Shown in pieces: positions 1-12,400 of a stretch of DNA of 64,000 nt (its first letter is position 1; each line of letters begins with the position of its first letter). A program made the position numbers and the translations under genes. The notes beneath the pieces are model-generated. The model saw only the letters and a list, made by a program, of their open reading frames with translations. It made no database searches and was not told the DNA's origin. This stretch comes from Nereocystis luetkeana (taxonomy: Eukaryota; Sar; Phaeophyceae; Laminariales; Laminariaceae): the NCBI GenBank assembly GCA_031213475.1, contig JARUPZ010000008.1:11341938-11405937 (forward strand), read 5' to 3'.

Positions 1-54
1 GACGAACCGGCGGGGAATTACATGGTTGTCGCTGAAATATGTATGACGACTCAG

Positions 55-423
55 AGCGCCGAACACGGATCCCTTGCCCCGATGTCCGTGTTTCGCGGGC
101 GGTGCAGTCGAACGGGCAGTGCCGTCACGCAAGCAGGCCAATCTGCGGCCACCGCCCGTCGTGCGCAACCCCTACAACAATATCGCGTCGGCTAGATCGG
201 CGGCGGTCGCGCCTGTGGCAGTGACGCCTGATGCGGTTGAGAAGAGGAGCTCGCAGCAGTCGCCAAGGTCAAGGGTCTCCGCGGCATCGACCGCAGCTCA
301 AAGGGCGCCGGGCCCATTCGAGCCAGAGGGTGTACGGGGGTGGGAGGCTGGAGAGGAGAGCGGACTCAAGCAGTCCCCCTCGCTCATTACCGTCCGAGAC
401 GTCTACCCTCCGGAGCTAAGCAG
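55..423 (+). CDS. HFM1: MER3/HFM1 N-terminal exon (disordered region before helicase)
   Basis: The frame is open from position 47 (TGA at 44-46), and a CAG acceptor ends at 54. The peptide is rich in Ala, Ser, Arg and Pro. It ends with a short conserved-looking VRDVYPPELS segment, the region that in HFM1 orthologues leads into the helicase core. The donor at 424 (gttcgt) leaves two bases (AG) that join the A at 2253 to give Arg. The composition is typical of the disordered N-terminus of the family. The exact 5' border is inferred. Confidence 0.7.
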
Positions 424-3400
424 GTTCGTTCAGTCACTTCGAACCACGTTTCTAGGAACAGACAAAAGTCACATCGCCATTTCCCCCCCCAAGGTCCAGT
501 ACGCCAAATTCGCGGCCATCGTACCTCTTAGTCGGCCTAGAAAATGCAGTACGTTACCGAAGGAAACCACATACATAAAAATGCTGGCCGGTCAGATTCT
601 CTTGTCCTGTGTTTGTATATCTTGGCCAAAAAGTATTTATCCAATCTAAAAATCCTCGGAACACATAAACTGTGCTCAAGCGTAAAACAATGACTGGTCT
701 CCGCCTTACTTGTACGACTTACCCCGAGCGAGAGACATCGCTCTTCCATGTGTAATCCGTCTCCTCTCGGCACGGTCACCAGCAAAAAACACCGCAACAC
801 ATGCATTCTACACACTTGTATGCATGTTTGTGTGTATGCTATCTGAAGCGTGTGTTTCGCACAAGACAGGAGGGGTGCTCTCAGTTTCATGGGAAGTTAA
901 GCCACGCGGGCGAGTAACTACGAACCTCACTCAAAATTACCCTTGAAGCTATTTTGTCGGCGCAGTGGCACAAGCCATCCCTCGGCGGCGCATACGGCGA
1001 TATCGAAATGCGTACAAGCTCAAGACAGAAAAAGTCGAGGGGTTCTGATCGACTGAAACCGAAACACCACGACTGGAACCTCCACCTGTAGCTCCAGTCT
1101 TGGGTGCAGTGAGTGGTATGAGCTGTGTTGCCTCAGTGGTTAAAGTTAATCAATAGTGGCAGTGCCGAACGTTAACCCTTTTAGAACCGCAGTCTCGTTT
1201 TGGGGACAACTGGGGACAACTTACTTGGAATTTGAGTGATTTGTCCCCAAAACGGGACTGGAGTTCTAAAAGGGTTAACATTCATCACCGACGGCGGTGC
1301 CTTTCGACCGAGGAGCGGCTTCCCAACGTCTTTGTACTCGATGGTAGAACATATTGCCGGTATTTGTTTAGATGGCCAAGCCCATGGGGTGGAGAGTGCA
1401 TCAGGCCTCGCGTACTTTACTACTCAAAGTCGGCTGCTCGGTGTTGCTCGGTGAGGTGTACCGGGTTCCTCGTGCGGGAAAGCTAGGAACTATTAATAGT
1501 GCTACCCTTTCCGTAGAACGAGCCAGAAGACGCGTGCTACGATAGAGGTATAAACAGACAAAACGGAAAAATGGGAACGAAACAAAAAATGGGAACGGAC
1601 GTTTTTTTTTAGAAAGCAAACTAATTGTGTACAACTCCAAGAAAAAAAGTTGACAGTCCTGTGGGGCTGTACAGCAGCCTTCGAATAAGCTGTCGCTCAG
1701 GCTGGAAGTCCTCGGCATCGCCGCGGTAGCCAGCATCTAGAGAAATCACAATAGAGCCAGCGTATATCGCTTTTTGCGCCCACCCGAAGGCACGAGATGG
1801 AGCATGACCGTTCTGACGAGCTCCTCTCACAGGGCTGGCCAAGGGGTTTTGCAGGATCATTTTGGTTCTCTGATACACCACATGGTTCTGGAGATACGGC
1901 TTGGTTCTCATTTTAGGCTTCGTTCCCATTTTTCCGATTTGTCTGTTTATACCGGTTCTTGGCGCTATGGTTTCTGGCCGACGGGGTCCGTCAATTATGG
2001 GACGGTCCCTTATCGTCAATATCCTTTTGGGGTGCAGTATGTTTCGAACAATAGATACGATAGGCCGAGCTCAAGCGCCCGTTGCTCCTCTCAAAACTTG
2101 TTTTGGAGAGAGACGAGAGCTTCTCAAGTTAGGACCCTCACAAAAAGCAGGTGCGCTTTGAACCTCTGCCGTAGTACACGAATGGTTCCACCAAATTAAA
2201 TACGTAGCTGAGTCGAACGCGTCATTGCCCGCCTTGCTCGCGTCTTTCGCAGAATTTGGCCGTTTCAGAAGTTCAATTCTATCCAGAGCGCACTCTTCCC
2301 AACGGTCGCTAAGAGCGACCGGAACATCGTCGTCTCTGCCCCGACGGGGTGCGGAAAGGTGAGCAAACCGACCCGCGCCTGCAACCCTGCAGGCCCCTAC
2401 TAGAGCGAAAAACGATATTGGCTGCCTTTCCCCCTTGCAGGTTGGTCTTCGTGTCGGTGTCCGAAGACCACTCCCGGTAGCAACGCATGTGCTATGATGG
2501 AGGTAGCAATTGCTGGCTAATTTGTTCGTTCTGCCTGCTAATAACGGGAATCCTCAACTGAAGAACTACCCGATGTCGTTTCTTGTTCAAATTGTAATTT
2601 TTATCCTGGTGTACCTTAAGGCCACATGGATCGTCTGGTTAACATTTCGTTTTCTGGGCGTATTTTTGTGGGTGGCATAGCAAGCTCTTCAAACGCGAGG
2701 AGCCCCCAGAGAAATCCCTGGGCACCACTACTGTAGTGTGTGTGACTAGTATTATCGCAGCCGATTTGGCGCACTTGCTGGGTTATGCAGGCTATCTCTG
2801 GCATTCCTTGGGTGTCGCATCCGCGGAATGTTTGGGATATACCGGTAAGGGGTGATTGATGTTTCGTACTGGGGTTGCCTGCCTCGCCTTGGGGTATTCT
2901 GAGCAGAAGGGGCTGGTGGACCCCATCTCCAGAAGAAACCTGAACAATTTTGACAGGGGGTTAGCATGAGAGGAGCACTACAGCAGTGCACCCCAAAATA
3001 AGGGATTCAGTAAAAACAGGCACCCGGTCGACGAAACTCCGCCGATATCGTGGAGGATATTGATAACCGAATCATCGGTGGTTGCTGGTGTGCGCGAGTG
3101 AGATGGCTTTGGGCCTGAAAAGGGCGATGTAGTCGTTACGTTACACACCTCCACCTGCCAGTGGCTTCCTTGGTCACCAACACGATCAACTGACAACTTA
3201 TCTGCAACCCGCCTTCCACGGCCTGAATGGACGTCGTTTTTCTTCGCCTCTACGGTGCCGTAACTCAAGACGGCGGTGCTGGAGATGGCCATCGCTAGGC
3301 TGCTGCACGAGTCCGGCATGAACCTCGGCAATCGGAAAATCATCTACATCTCACCAATCAAGGTCCCCGTGATAAGCTTGAGATAGCGGTCTTGGTTTCT

Positions 3401-6400
3401 TGTTTTCTCAAGCTGGGAGCGTCTGCCTTGGTTGTCTTGGTGTTTGTGTCTCGAACTGGGAGAGTCTGCCTTGCCGCCTCTGTTTGCAAGCGGTTGGTTT
3501 CTTCAATAAGAGAGAATGCTTGTACTGCATGAACGCCAACGGGACTCGTAGTACTGTGAGGGGCTGAACTGTACCATATCTAGCATGCACAGGACGTATG
3601 AGGCGATAGGCGTGAGCAAGATCTACCGGCCGCTAGAAGATGTGAGCCCCCTCCATCCGACCCGACCTGTCAGGCCATGGCGGGGGGTGGGGTCGATAAA
3701 TTGTACTTGCCCCGCCTCTGAGATGTATATGTCTCTTCACGGCAGGACAAGAACTGAAACGTTGATAACACTGACCCCTAACGGGTTGATGTGGCTAAAT
3801 TTACGCATGTGCGGACGAACTCACCCCCGTTTGTTGAAAACCACAACGTTTAGGCTCTCTGTCAGCAAACTTTGGACGAGTGGACGGCCAAGTTTTCGCC
3901 ATTCGGGATTCGTCTCGTGGAGCTGACGAGCGACTCCAGCGCCGGTCCCTCTAAAGGGTCGTTGCCTCTTAGAGATCTGGCGTCGGCAGATATCATCCTC
4001 ACCACGCCAGAGAAGTGGGACAGCGTGACGAGACGGTGGAAGGAGCACGCCTTCCTGGTAAGAAGTAGAGTGTATGTCAACGGAGCGCCACTTCTGACCC
4101 AGGTGGTGTCGACCGTAGAGATCACCCATATGTAAGGCAAAGGTGGGCCGATGTACGAGAAGATGAAAGGTGAGGCTTTCTACGACTTTCTCGCTAGACA
4201 CGGCTACGTTGGTAAACAACGTCGGCATCCTGACGACATGATGTTTGCACGGAGGAGTCATGTTGCGAGCGTGAGTTTTGTGGACAGCGGGGGGGGGGGG
4301 GAAACGCCGGTTCATGCGTTTTCTGTCTTTTTTTGACACACGCGAAACCAAGGCAGGACCAAATTCTCGCCAACGTTTGCAGATGAATGAGACCAAGCCC
4401 TGATTCCTGCCTGATGCGAAGTTGGAAGTCATATTCCATTTTTATATGCTGTCGTATTCTTGTCTCCAACTCGAGGCATCTGCCTCCCTGCTACTGTACA
4501 GACGATCACCAGTTATCTCGTGGCGCCGCTTGATTGACTGAATCAACGCTGGTAACAGAAATCCTGGCAACTCATGGACTTTGTTTCCCGTTTTTACGGT
4601 GGCGTGGAAGGTCGGCACGGTGGCGCTGGTACTTGTGGACGAAGTGCACACCATCGGAGAAGAGAGGGGCGCTACCCTCGAGGTTATCCTCACGAGGATG
4701 AAGCTCGTTTCTCGTTCTCCAGAGGTTCGTCTTCGCGGATTTCTGCCCGTTTAACACATGAATCGAGAAAACCGCCCAGCGAAAGGGGGATACTTTCGTG
4801 GAGGTTGCAAACCTGTAGCTGACGTCGTATGTTGTTGAAACTAACTCACCAGCGTGCCGACTCGACATTTTTGTGTGCTGATGTGGGATTTTGGTAGACA
4901 ACCAAGTCGAGAACGACCGCCTTTCGACGACGAAGATACGTGTCTTTTGACGTCATCCTCCTCGTAATATCGCAATCGTGCTGACAGCCATTCCTCCTGT
5001 GTTTTTAGTCTGCGGTATGTCTGCCGCAACCCGCCCGACCATACCATTTTATCCTCGACGGCGACATGGTTGCCAGGTTGTCTCAATGGGCCTGCCTGCA
5101 TCTCGGATGCGCTTCGTCGCTCTGTCCGCGACACTTCCGAATGCAGCGGATTTTGGCGTGTTCCTAAGGGCTGAGGTATTCCGGTTCGGAGCGGAATACA
5201 GACCGGTACAACTTCATGTGCGTTTCTGCTGGATCCAGCTTGGCGTTTCTTGCCAGTGTTGAGTCACGGAACCTTCATTTTGCGAAGCCCTGTTTTGGAC
5301 CGTTTCCGGGCAAGTCAGCTGTCATAATTCCCGAAAAAACAAACTAATACAAACTGTATACATGGAGACATCGTTTCCCCGAGTGGCTGCCCATTCGTTT
5401 CTACGATTGTATACATCTTCTGGAGTGTTGAGTGCAGTCCCGCCACCCCTCTTGGCGCAGGCGTTGTGCCTACCGGCCGTCATTGGTTCGCTTCTTGCTG
5501 TTAGCTACACATTTTGTCGGCCATTGTCCTTTATACTCGGTCGTTGAAACCCACTTATTTAAATTTCGAGTAAAGTATGCGACACCATGTAGTGTTCCGG
5601 AGTAATATTTTTCGATGGGTCAGGCTCGAACTCGTCAGCAAGCCTAGGCAGGGTGTGTCCTCCTCTAATGTGAATATTTTTTTGAACAAGGAGGCCGCAT
5701 TCCTGTCTTCGTCCAAAAATCGAGCCTGAGATGTTTAAGTCCTTATTTATTGCCAGGCAAGTGCTGTTTACCGTGCTGTAGTAGCCTGGCTGAACAAACA
5801 TATACGCCAAGGAGTCGGAAGCTCGGATGAAATACACCACCGCCACTGTCGGTGACAGCGCCATCTATCTCATCTATATGGTTCGCCTTTCGCGTGCACC
5901 ATTAGACGCATGTCGTTGGCTACGCGTCTGGGACCAACCCGTTCATGTTCGACCGTGGGCTCAACAAGCACGTCTCTGGAATCGTCGCAAGGTGCGCCCC
6001 GAAACTGGCCCAGCCGAAGAACCGATGTGCACACTGTATGCTGTATTGTACCTTCATTATCATTCTCACCAAACTCGACACCAACATCTAATCTACAGGG
6101 AAGCTGAAAGCGTGGTTTGGGGTGATGTTCTGAAGGAGCAAAAGCATCGGCACGTGAAGTATGGTACGAAATGCCCCCCTAGATGTATAGGAGCTCTGAC
6201 CACGCCGGCGGAAAATACGTGGAAAAAGCGTGCGTTGGACAAAGCTGCACGACCGTTCTCAGGGGAACAAGGCGTTACCAGTTGTTTGGTTCGAACGAAA
6301 CGAAGGCGAGAACTAGTTCCCCGCTCCATCACCCACATATACCATGGAATCCCGTGGTTTGCCCGTGAGCCATCCCACAGGGGGGGTGCACCAGAGGTTC

Positions 6401-9400
6401 CTGAGCCCCTCACAATGGGAGCGCCTCCCGTGGGATCCCGCGGGAACGATCGGACATACCTACGGTATGCAGCGGGACACCGGTGTATCCCTTGAGACGT
6501 CCCATGGATTCATGTTGGGTACACCACGGGCCCTATGGGATACCAGAGTGTACCGTGGATTGAGATGGGGGTTTCCCGTGGAAACCCGGGACTAAGCCAA
6601 ATCATGTCTATCACTGCCCTACGCACACACTATTTGGAGTATGGGTTGGGTTAGAGGACGTGTGAGTGGTGATTTATACCGAAGACGAGCTAGCTGACCA
6701 AACCACCGGTTTCACGTGCAAGGAAGGGTGGAAAGGCGATGGCTATGGCTCGCACGCAACGTACCTTTTGGTCGCTGGGCCGGGAACAAAACAAGCCGTT
6801 TGGGGTTTCCTAGCCCGCGGTATGTTTTTGTTGGCTTTTCGTCTTGCCGGTATAGCATGATGTGTTTCTGTACCACGACGCCTTCACCCAGGTACTCCGA
6901 TGGCAAGCCGGCACTAGTATTTTGTGGAAGCAAGAAGGACACCGAGACGCTCGCAGGTTCTCTGGCCCAGACCAAAGACTACGCGCGAAGGTCGGGCTCG
7001 CAGGCGAGTGTGAGGCATACCACTGCGACGACGGCAGACGTGTTCCACAATAAGGGAATCATATTTCGGCCCTTTCTTTTTCTTGGCTATAAAATAGCGG
7101 TGATCTTCAACTTAGGAACTACCTGCTACCCTGAGAAATCTTGTTTGTTTTTGAACGATGTTTTTCGTCATCTACCTAAGGTGACATGGCTCGTCGGGTT
7201 GGCCAGGGGTACACGAACACAAAAAAAGAGTAAACGGAGCCACACTCGCCACCATGCCGGGAATTGAATAGAGCATGTCTGTTTTCCGTTCTGTTTCAAT
7301 TGGTTATAGTATAAAGACTCCTGTCTGGGACTCAGAAAAAGAGAGGGCGTCGTCTTTTCGTTTTTTTTTTTTGTTATTTTCGTGTACCCGTGGGTTGACC
7401 TTACATGTTTTCTCAAAGTCGGCTTGGAGCGGAGTGGCGAGTTCCTCAAGCGAGAAACCCCCAGAAGAATTCCGGTGTACGACTACCGTACCATGCATTG
7501 TGAGCAAGAGGATAGCCGCGGGCGTGATGTTTTCATAGTTAGTTGCTACACACACCAGGCCCATGTTTTGTGTCGTGTAGTGGAGGAAGATGCTGGCGCC
7601 ATCGCACGGCGCTGGCTCCGTCCCTTGCGCTACGGTAATGCAGGGAGTACGTGGCCGCCACCCGTTCGACGTTATCACCTTTCCCGCTGTTTGACGGTGC
7701 GCCCGCCCGAAACGTACTGCGGGTGCCGGAACGATTTGCCTGACCTCTCACTCTTGGCGTGGGGTTGGCTACTCGTGTTTGTGTTATTTCCGTGAGACAA
7801 ATGGTTTGATGGCCATGCTCAAATGTACTTGCTACTGTGGCTGTAAGTCCGTAGACTTCTGTTGCAAGATATACATTATATCTTGTTTTTGTTTTGTATC
7901 TCCCGGCGGATTCGTAAAACCAAGACTTGATAAGCTCACCACATTTCCAGATTTATACGTTTTGAGGCGTCTGAGGATTTGTTCAGTTGTTCTCTCTCTT
8001 TGCAGCTTACCCACGCATATCCCGTGCCGCATCCGGAAACACAATGTAATTTGTGGCAGGTGGTGATGCAGTATCTTATGAGGGCGGCAGACGAAGCGGA
8101 AGACCCGCAGCTCGGAAAGCTTATCCGAAAGGGCGTGGCCATCCACAACTCGGGGCTGTCACCCCGTGACCGCGGGTTGGTCGAAAGAGCATTCTTGTCT
8201 GGAAGGTAACCCTTTCGTTCGTTGCCTTAAAAAGTCCAATACCGTTGCTCAAAGACCAGACATAGAATGAGGCTAGCTGGCCACGCCTGACATACTAGGA
8301 GAAACCATGCACGATCATTTCAATGTGGGTGTGTTTGTGAAGGTGGCGTTGTGGCGTTGGTTTTCGCGAGCGTTGGAGGCTTGGAGTACAAACGTTAAGG
8401 ACTTCTCTACTCGGAGATATGTTTGCCCCAGAGTCCCTACCACCACCCTCCCTTCAATGCCGAAGGGCGGTCAGTGTGTGCACTGCTATTATAATGAGGG
8501 GCACTCCTTGTTGGTTGCGGTACGATGCGTGGTATGAAAAGCTTGCTCGGTCGTTTCGCCGATCATTGTCGAAACGGAAACGGCAAACACCATCGCGACG
8601 CCGTGCTTACCTCCATCGCGACGCCGTGCTTACCTCCATCGCGACGCCGTGCTTACCTTATATCATAAAACAGCGTGAATCAGTAGTCCCTCAGGCAGAA
8701 AGCGGACCCAAGCCCGCTATCCCGGGCGCTTATCTCCACCGCCACCTGGTCCCCAGAGGGAAGATCGGAGCGAGACACGCGCCTCGACATGGGTTGAAAT
8801 TTTCGGCCAACACATTTCTCGCTGCCTGCGCTCACCATCCCTTTTAGAGCTGCAGTCCCGTTTTAGCGACATACCACTTGAAAAGTTAGAGTAAAAAAAT
8901 TGGTTCTGCCCAGTGTAGTAGTAAAATGGTTAACCAAGGAACTTTACCCAGCATCGTTGGAGTAGCATTCATAATAGCGTGATTAATGTTTGTTTTCTCG
9001 CTGTAGACCTCGCCCATCCGGTTGTGAACATTGTCTTTTTGTTTTCCTGAAGTGTTTTGTTTGGACGATTTGCAACTAGTAAATATCTCCTCATGTAAGG
9101 TACACATGAAAAATTAGTGCACATCTTTGGCGTATATCGTGTCGCAAGCCGCTGCAGCTTGTCCTGTCGTCGCCACGGAGGTGGGGTTTTGTTCTATCAC
9201 CGAAGAAAGTTGGCGCACCGATACAATTGTGGCTGTATGATTGATGCTGAGCTATCAGTTTCCCCGCACGCCGGGGGATACACGTGTATATACAAAACCA
9301 TCCGTTCACGTGAAATACTCTATATCAAGGATGCATTGAACGCTTGCCAACAACCGCTGTAATTTGACCGATGTTGACGTTGTCCTCCCATAGTCTCGCT

Positions 9401-12400
9401 GTGCTGGTGGCAACTACCACGTTGGCTATGGGTGTGAATCTTCCCGCGAGACTTGTCGTCATTAAGGGCACCAACCACTATCGTGGGGCCAAAGGCTACG
9501 AAGAACTTCCGAAGTGAGTCGTGTGAAGCGTGCCACAGATGCCCTGGTATTGATGGGATTGTGTCGAAACTGTCCGCGGGTAGAGCGTGATACTCTGCAC
9601 GATAACACCTTGTAACGAGAAGAGTGTCAATGGAAGTAGTAGTAGCAATCAATGTAGTATCAGTAGTAGTCGTAGTAATAGTAGCAGTGATCGTAGTGGT
9701 GGTAGTACTAGTGCTAGTGGTAGTAGCAGCAGTTAGTATAAGTAGCAGTATGAGTAGTAGTAGTGGCAGTTACAGCAGCAGTAGTAGTGCTAGTACTAGT
9801 AGTACTAGTAGTATCAGTAGTAGTAGTAGTAGTAGTAGTAGTAGAAGTAGCAGTAGGAGTACTAATAGTAGTACCACTACTACAAGTAGTAGTAGGAGTA
9901 GGAGGAGTAGCAGTAGGAGGAGTCGGAGTAGTAGCAGACGTAGTGGCAGTAGTAGCAGTGGTAGTAATGTAGTATTTATTGGCGGTATACTTCAATATGT
10001 ACCAGATAGGACGTACCTGGTATTAGTTTTGGTAGGAGACTGCATCATACATGAGTTGTACGATCCTTCGATTTTTTGCATTTAGTTACCGCCCTCGTCC
10101 GCACGACCAGATCGGCTATCCTACAGATGATGGGACGAGCAGGTCGCCCAGGGTTCGATTCCAGCGGCGTTGCAGTGGTCATGACATCACAGGTACCACA
10201 CTAATTTATGTGGCTCGCTGCGTACGATACACTCGAGTTTTTTGCGCTTGCCGTGTATGGCTTAACACATTGAGCGGCCTCCTTGTAGACAGGTATCTGC
10301 CATATAGTGTATGGTTCTATGAAAGGGCATAATTCGTATCTAAATGAATGTATCGACATATTTCTTGCCAATTTTGCCAGCGACTTTACTTTGACTAAAA
10401 CAAAATAGGCGCCCTTTCTATGAAACGAACACATTCCGCATACACTACTGGTAGATTCGTGGGCATGGACGACCGTCGGAGTCCCCGGTGCATGGAGCTT
10501 AGCTTCGCTGTGGAGCGCGCTGCAATGTCTGTGGGCACCGTTGATGCCCGTTTTTGTTGTATCTAAAACACACACAACATAGGTATGTCGGCCTCAAATA
10601 AATGGACGTGCCCGTACAGAGAGTCGTTCGACGTACCTAACAGTTTTTCCATGGGCCATTAAGAGCAATCTCTCCGGTCGTCTCTGCGCCGTTGACTATT
10701 CTTCGACCCAGACCAACAAAAAAGCCCTGGAAAGACTCAGCGCGGGACAGGAGGCGGTGGAGAGCGCGCTCCAGGCTCGACTTCTGGAGGCTCTTAATTC
10801 CGAGGTGATGATTTAGCGGCACCCGATGTTCCTCAGATAATCCTCCGGATGACATGGACTAGTTTGTAGACCCCTGAGCCGTGCGCAAGTGTGGGTTTTC
10901 TTTCTAAGGCGCACATGTGGCACGGTATTTTCCGGGCGTACATGTTGGGAAAAGGCCCGAGGTGTATCATGAGCCCTGATACAAGTTCCTGTACTTTGTT
11001 CCGGCTAGCTGGTATCCGCTAAATATGTACTTTAGTTGCCGCAACTAGCGAACCTTGGACGGTTATTAGCGTCAGGTTACGATATTTAGATGTGTTGGGT
11101 TCTGATAGATTCGTGTGTTCTGTCGTCGTGGAGATGTGGCGATTGGACGGGCGGCGGTTGGCATTGACAAATCCGTCGTAAAAGCGAATCCCGAACGGAT
11201 AGTTCGCACGCCGTTCTTCGGTGCTTCTCACGTCAATAGCTCGTATTTGCACACAGTGAGCCGAAACGGTCCCAAGTGCATACCACCCCGGGCCCACGTT
11301 CTCATCCTCTGGGCGTCACGATCACGTTCAAAGGGTCACTTGGACGTGGTTTTGTCCGGTAAGCTTATCAATCGAGTACGACCTTAGAGGTTGGACGGGG
11401 GGGGGGGGAGGGGGGGGTTGGCTCGTGACCACCTCCCACGTCCGCTGCGGTTCAGGTGCGGCAGTAGGCCAGGCTTGAGTGTTGCGCAATTGACTCGTTT
11501 GGGGCAATTCCAGGCCTTGATGCAAATCAAAGGGCTCACACCTCAGACCCTGATTATGATCCAGACGGTAAAGTTCCTTGTCTGGAGCTCTGAGAGGTTG
11601 TTTAAGATTCGCGTCGTACCGATCCAATCCGGGAACATGTCCTAGATCATCCAGATTATACGGCTCTCGCTCGGCAGCATGAGCTAGATCCCACAGATAT
11701 CTGATCAGGAATACGTCTATCTATCTGCCCTCAGCGATCTTTTTCTTTTTTTTTTGCTCATCCCATTTATTATCTTCGCACATCTTCTTCTCTCTCTCCT
11801 TCCAGTTCGTAACTCAGATCCGGGGTCACATAGCAGGCTCTTCTACCCCCTTCCCGCTACGGTACGTGCCTTCATTTTTATCGCGAGAAGATTTCAGCAT
11901 TTTCTTCCCTCGTCGACTCGCATCGAACTGTGCCTACCCACGCTGCAAGGCGCTCTCAACAATTGAATCCTTTTTTTGATTTTGATTTTTGCAAATAGAG
12001 TTAAATGTCCGACCCACCCGGGGCTCGAACCCAGGACTCAAACACAAGTAGAATTTGAGGTTAACCACTTGAACCACCGAGGCGACCGGCGCTGTTGAGA
12101 CTCTGACGAAAGAATCAATCGCCTGCCCGGTGTGTCGGAAGGCAAGCTACTTGTGTTGCAGCTGTCGTTTCCCTAGGACAGAGAAGAACGCCGAGATCGT
12201 ATTGTGTCGGTGTCTCGCCCCAGCTTAATGGCTCAGTTGTGAGCCGCCACCTGCCCGTGCGCTTCGATTCAGGTTTGCCAAGGAGAAACTATTCACGACA
12301 TCGGCGAGGCGATCGAGTGGCTACGAAGGTAGGCCGTCCTCGGGGATTCAGAAAAATGGCTTACTCGGTATGAAGTCTGCGGGGCGTTTACCAAGCAGGA

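Noticed and set aside
74..649. 191-codon ORF as a complete gene
   Set aside because: It has no ATG start. Its first 117 codons are an internal exon of the helicase, and the rest is intron read-through.
8060..8205. Using donor 6990 with acceptor 8059 in the helicase
   Set aside because: The phases do not agree. The gtgagg donor at 7010 restores the frame and adds the expected residues.
9624..10085. Ser-rich, Val-rich and Thr-rich ORFs of 69-153 codons
   Set aside because: They are translations of the AGT microsatellite in different frames. The stretch lies within a confirmed intron.
12005..12086. Functional tRNA gene
   Set aside because: There is a good B box and T arm, but the anticodon loop is too large and the acceptor stem does not pair.
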